DNA from: an uncultured Clostridium sp.
GTDB lineage: Bacteria > Bacillota > Clostridia > TANB77 > CAG-508
DNA: 8,403 nucleotides
Assembly: GCA_947057875.1 (NCBI GenBank)
Contig: CAMSEX010000051.1
Location: 1 to 8,403 of the forward strand
Direction of reading: 5' to 3'
Shown here: piece after piece, positions 6,693 through 8,403 of the stretch
How positions within the stretch are numbered: the first letter of the stretch is position 1
Layout of the letters: every line of letters begins with the position of its first letter
The notes under the pieces: generated by a model
What the model was told of the DNA's origin: nothing
What the model saw: the letters and a program-made list of their open reading frames with translations, nothing else
Databases searched by the model: none
Made by a program: the position numbers and the translations under genes

Positions 6693-7361
6693 TTAAATAT
6701 CTTCGCCTCTTAGCATTTTTAGCGAATTTGTCATATCACTTAAAACATGGCTAAGAGTATCATCTGTGGAAGTATCATCTAATTGCGAAACTTCTGTGAG
6801 TAATTTGTTAAACTCTGTCAAAATATTTTCATTCGATACAATTAACTGATCAATATATGCTTTGTGTTCTCCTAATAAATTTTCTCCCATATCCGCATCA
6901 TAAATTGCCATTCGATTTAACATTTTTCGTACATTATTTACCAAAAAAGATGTAGCTTGTTCCCCCAAATCAGTAAGCGCTGTATAATGTTGTTTATTAT
7001 TTTGCGTTAAAATTTCAGTTAATACACGATTTTTCTTATCAACTGAAATGACTTGGTCAATTGCCTGCTTAATTTCTTTTGCAAATGGAGAATTTTTTGA
7101 ATAGCAAGAATCTAGTGCTTGTTTATAATCATTAACATCCTTTAATTTATCTAAATCATAACCATATTTTGCTGTATTAGAAAAACCCAAAAATAAAATT
7201 TCGCCCACCAAAACAAAAATATTGAAAGCAATCATTATACAAAAAAGAACTGGTTCAATAGCAAAAGATAAACCATAAATTCCTGGCGAAAATAAAATAA
7301 TATCAACAAATGCCAAAATAATCGTTATGATTAATAATCTCAAAAAAACTTTATTATTCAC
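6693..7361 (-). CDS. Two-TM membrane protein with long helical cytoplasmic tail, first gene of the TelA operon
   Basis: A 222-residue protein not recognised by name. Two hydrophobic segments (about 7-25 and 36-58), joined by a short loop, form a membrane hairpin. The remaining 165 or so residues are hydrophilic, mainly helical and probably cytoplasmic, with repeated Gln/Asn/Leu-rich amphipathic stretches. The start codon is GTG, chosen because AAGGAGG lies 5 nt upstream and no ATG is near. In many Firmicutes TelA is paired with XpaC, which also has an N-terminal TM hairpin and a helical tail; this protein has the same place and shape and could be a divergent counterpart, though I see no convincing sequence motif. 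It leads a three-gene unit with tiny gaps, preceded by its own promoter and an inverted repeat. An adaptor that brings TelA to the membrane, next to the VWA fusion, would fit (inference). Confidence 0.75.
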   Translation of the reverse strand: MNNKVFLRLLIITIILAFVDIILFSPGIYGLSFAIEPVLFCIMIAFNIFVLVGEILFLGFSNTAKYGYDLDKLKDVNDYKQALDSCYSKNSPFAKEIKQAIDQVISVDKKNRVLTEILTQNNKQHYTALTDLGEQATSFLVNNVRKMLNRMAIYDADMGENLLGEHKAYIDQLIVSNENILTEFNKLLTEVSQLDDTSTDDTLSHVLSDMTNSLKMLRGEDI

Positions 7362-7385
7362 AAATGCCTCCTTAATTCCAATTTT

Positions 7386-7415
7386 ATTTTACCATAAAAT
7401 TAAAGTTTTTTACAA
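7386..7415 (-). promoter_or_regulatory. Probable promoter of the membrane protein-VWA-telA operon
   Basis: On the minus strand TTGTAA (7410-7415) and TAAAAT (7386-7391) are 18 bp apart, and TGG directly before the -10 makes an extended -10 element. Transcription would start near 7379, about 18 nt before the GTG start. The region is AT-rich, so the boxes are plausible rather than certain. Confidence 0.55.
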
Positions 7416-7426
7416 TATTTTTTTAA

Positions 7427-7445
7427 AATTTTGCGCTGCAAAATT
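7427..7445. promoter_or_regulatory. Inverted repeat upstream of the operon promoter, candidate operator
   Basis: AATTTTGC and GCAAAATT form a perfect 8-bp inverted repeat with a 3-bp spacer, about 12 bp upstream of the proposed -35 box. That position suits an activator, or a repressor that bends DNA. As RNA it would be a hairpin with no following U-tract, so it is less likely to be a terminator. The regulator is unknown. Confidence 0.4.
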
Positions 7446-7490
7446 CCGCCACCTTTATATACTCGAAATTTTAGAAGTATTTTCTAAGAA

Positions 7491-7523
7491 ATAAAAAATA
7501 GGGAATTCTAAAAAATTCCCTCT
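7491..7523 (-). terminator. Intrinsic terminator of the HD-GYP gene
   Basis: On the minus strand, just after the HD-GYP stop codon, AGGGAATT (7514-7521) pairs perfectly with AATTCCCT (7500-7507) around a 6-nt loop. A TATTTTTTAT tract follows. It separates the HD-GYP gene from the TelA operon, so the two are probably independent transcripts. Confidence 0.9.
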
Positions 7524-7526
7524 ATT

Positions 7527-8359
7527 TTACCCTGTCACATATTTCTCTTGAATTGCTAAAACCTCGTCATAATGCTCCTTTAAAATTTTCAAAAACACAT
7601 CTGCAATTTGTGGGTCAAACTGCGAACCAGAACATTTTTCAATCTCCTGTGTTACCACTTCAAGTGGCAAAGCATTTCTATAAGAACGCTTTGACGTCAT
7701 GGCATCAAATGTATCAGCAACCGCTGCAATTCTCGCAAAAAGTGGAATATTTTCCCCCGCCAAAGCTCCCGGATAACCTCGTCCATCAAAACGTTCATGA
7801 TGATGAAACACAATTGGCACAATTTCTTGGAAAATGGTCGCATTCGCCAAAATATGTTTTCCAATGGCTGGATGATTTTTTATCTGCGAATATTCATCAT
7901 CTGACAATTTGGCTTCCTTTAGCAAAATACTATCTGGAATTCCAATTTTTCCAATATCATGGAAAAGTCCACCAATTTTTAGCGTATGTAAATCCTGCTC
8001 TGACAATCCTAAGTATTTTCCAATCAAAACAGAATATTCCGAAACGCGGTCTGAATGTCCTCTCGTGTATGAATCTCTTGCTTCAACTGTTTGCCTAATA
8101 ATCTCAATGCTCTCCAAATATGCCTTCTCAATTTTATCTTGCGATTCTTTCAATTCTAAATTAATCTTTTTAATCATATTCATTTGGTCTATTGATTTCA
8201 TAGCAGATTCAATCAGCAACAAAACCTGATCAAATTTATCGCTTTTTTCGCAATATCCTTGAATAGCAAGACGTTTAATGGTCTCTAATGGTGGCGCTAA
8301 ATCTTTATGTCCTGTCAACAAAATAATATATAATTCTTTATTAAATTTTCTGATTTCCT
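7527..8359 (-). CDS. Response regulator with HD-GYP domain (c-di-GMP phosphodiesterase), N-terminus missing
   Basis: The visible 276 residues start inside a receiver domain: EIRKFNKELYIILLTGHKD contains beta-4 with the conserved Thr, and QGYCEK holds the beta-5 Lys. The phosphoacceptor Asp lies off the contig. A coiled linker follows, then a complete HD-GYP domain that hydrolyses cyclic di-GMP: GHSDRVSEYS, FHDIGKIGIPD (HD pair), NHPAIG, FHHHERFDGRGYPGAL (GYP signature) and AVADTFDAMTS with its metal-ligand Asp, so it should be active. Reading the gene from a TTG at 8321 is wrong, because the frame stays open and family-like up to 8359. The TAG at 8358-8360 is made by the adapter's first base. 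A full protein of about 340-370 residues is expected. It would lower c-di-GMP, affecting motility or biofilm, on phosphorylation by an unseen kinase. A terminator closes the gene. Confidence 0.93.
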
Positions 8360-8403
8360 AGATCGGAAGAGCGTCGTGTAGGGAAAGAGTGTAGGTTATA
8401 GTG
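8360..8403. other. Illumina TruSeq P5-side adapter with i5 index (not biological)
   Basis: Bases 8360-8392 are the reverse complement of the TruSeq read-1 adapter (AGATCGGAAGAGCGTCGTG onward). Bases 8393-8400 (AGGTTATA) are in the i5 index position, and 8401-8403 (GTG) begin the P5 primer complement. The first adapter base completes a false TAG stop in the HD-GYP gene. Confidence 0.98.

Noticed and set aside
7553..8229. Plus-strand open frames opposite the HD-GYP gene (181 and 106 codons)
   Set aside because: The minus strand encodes complete HD-GYP motifs; the plus frames have no ribosome binding sites or recognisable domains and are shadows.
1..8403. CRISPR array, prophage, transposase or toxin-antitoxin genes
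   Set aside because: No regularly spaced repeats, integrase or transposase motifs, or paired small genes were seen on either strand.

Overview
The window reads as one complete assembled contig from a low-GC Bacillota, most likely a clostridial (Lachnospiraceae-like) bacterium. This rests on the AT-rich sequence, strong AAGGAGG ribosome binding sites, SigA-type TTGACA/TATAAT promoters, U-tract terminators, and a PcrA-type helicase, PepV-type dipeptidase, TelA and HD-GYP protein of Firmicute character. The genus cannot be fixed from the sequence alone. Both ends are Illumina TruSeq adapter with sample index, so the biological sequence is only 47-8359.

Layout, left to right. 1-46: P7-side adapter. 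47-1830 (minus): pcrA/uvrD helicase, cut off at its C-terminus by the contig end, with its own promoter at 1868-1895. 1936-1967: a G-U-rich hairpin on the minus strand. 1986-2261 (minus): an orphan C-terminal piece of adenylosuccinate lyase (purB), GC-richer than its neighbours and without a ribosome binding site. 2277-2311: promoter overlapped by a 16-bp perfect palindrome. 2352-3689 (plus): M20-family PepV-like dipeptidase. 3688-3721: bidirectional terminator. 3784-3812 (minus): a perfect-consensus promoter that, with that terminator, would make a small RNA of about 90 nt. 3825-7361 (minus): a tight three-gene operon (two-TM membrane protein, then membrane-anchored substrate-binding/VWA fusion, then TelA). 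7386-7445: promoter and inverted repeat for that operon. 7491-7523: terminator. 7527-8359 (minus): response-regulator HD-GYP phosphodiesterase, missing its N-terminus. 8360-8403: P5-side adapter. There is no gene-free stretch longer than about 165 bases, and no tRNA, rRNA, CRISPR array or transposase is visible.

The most distinctive unit is the 3825-7361 operon. It joins a membrane protein, an extracytoplasmic-binding/VWA fusion with an intact MIDAS, and TelA, a family repeatedly linked to Ter-type envelope/chemical stress systems. I infer a membrane-associated stress or surface-sensing module, but its substrate and mechanism cannot be read from sequence. The best candidates for something undescribed are this module, the 3'-UTR small RNA beside it, and the purB remnant that marks a rearrangement junction. 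Dipeptide turnover, DNA repair and c-di-GMP breakdown are separate functions with no visible link to it.
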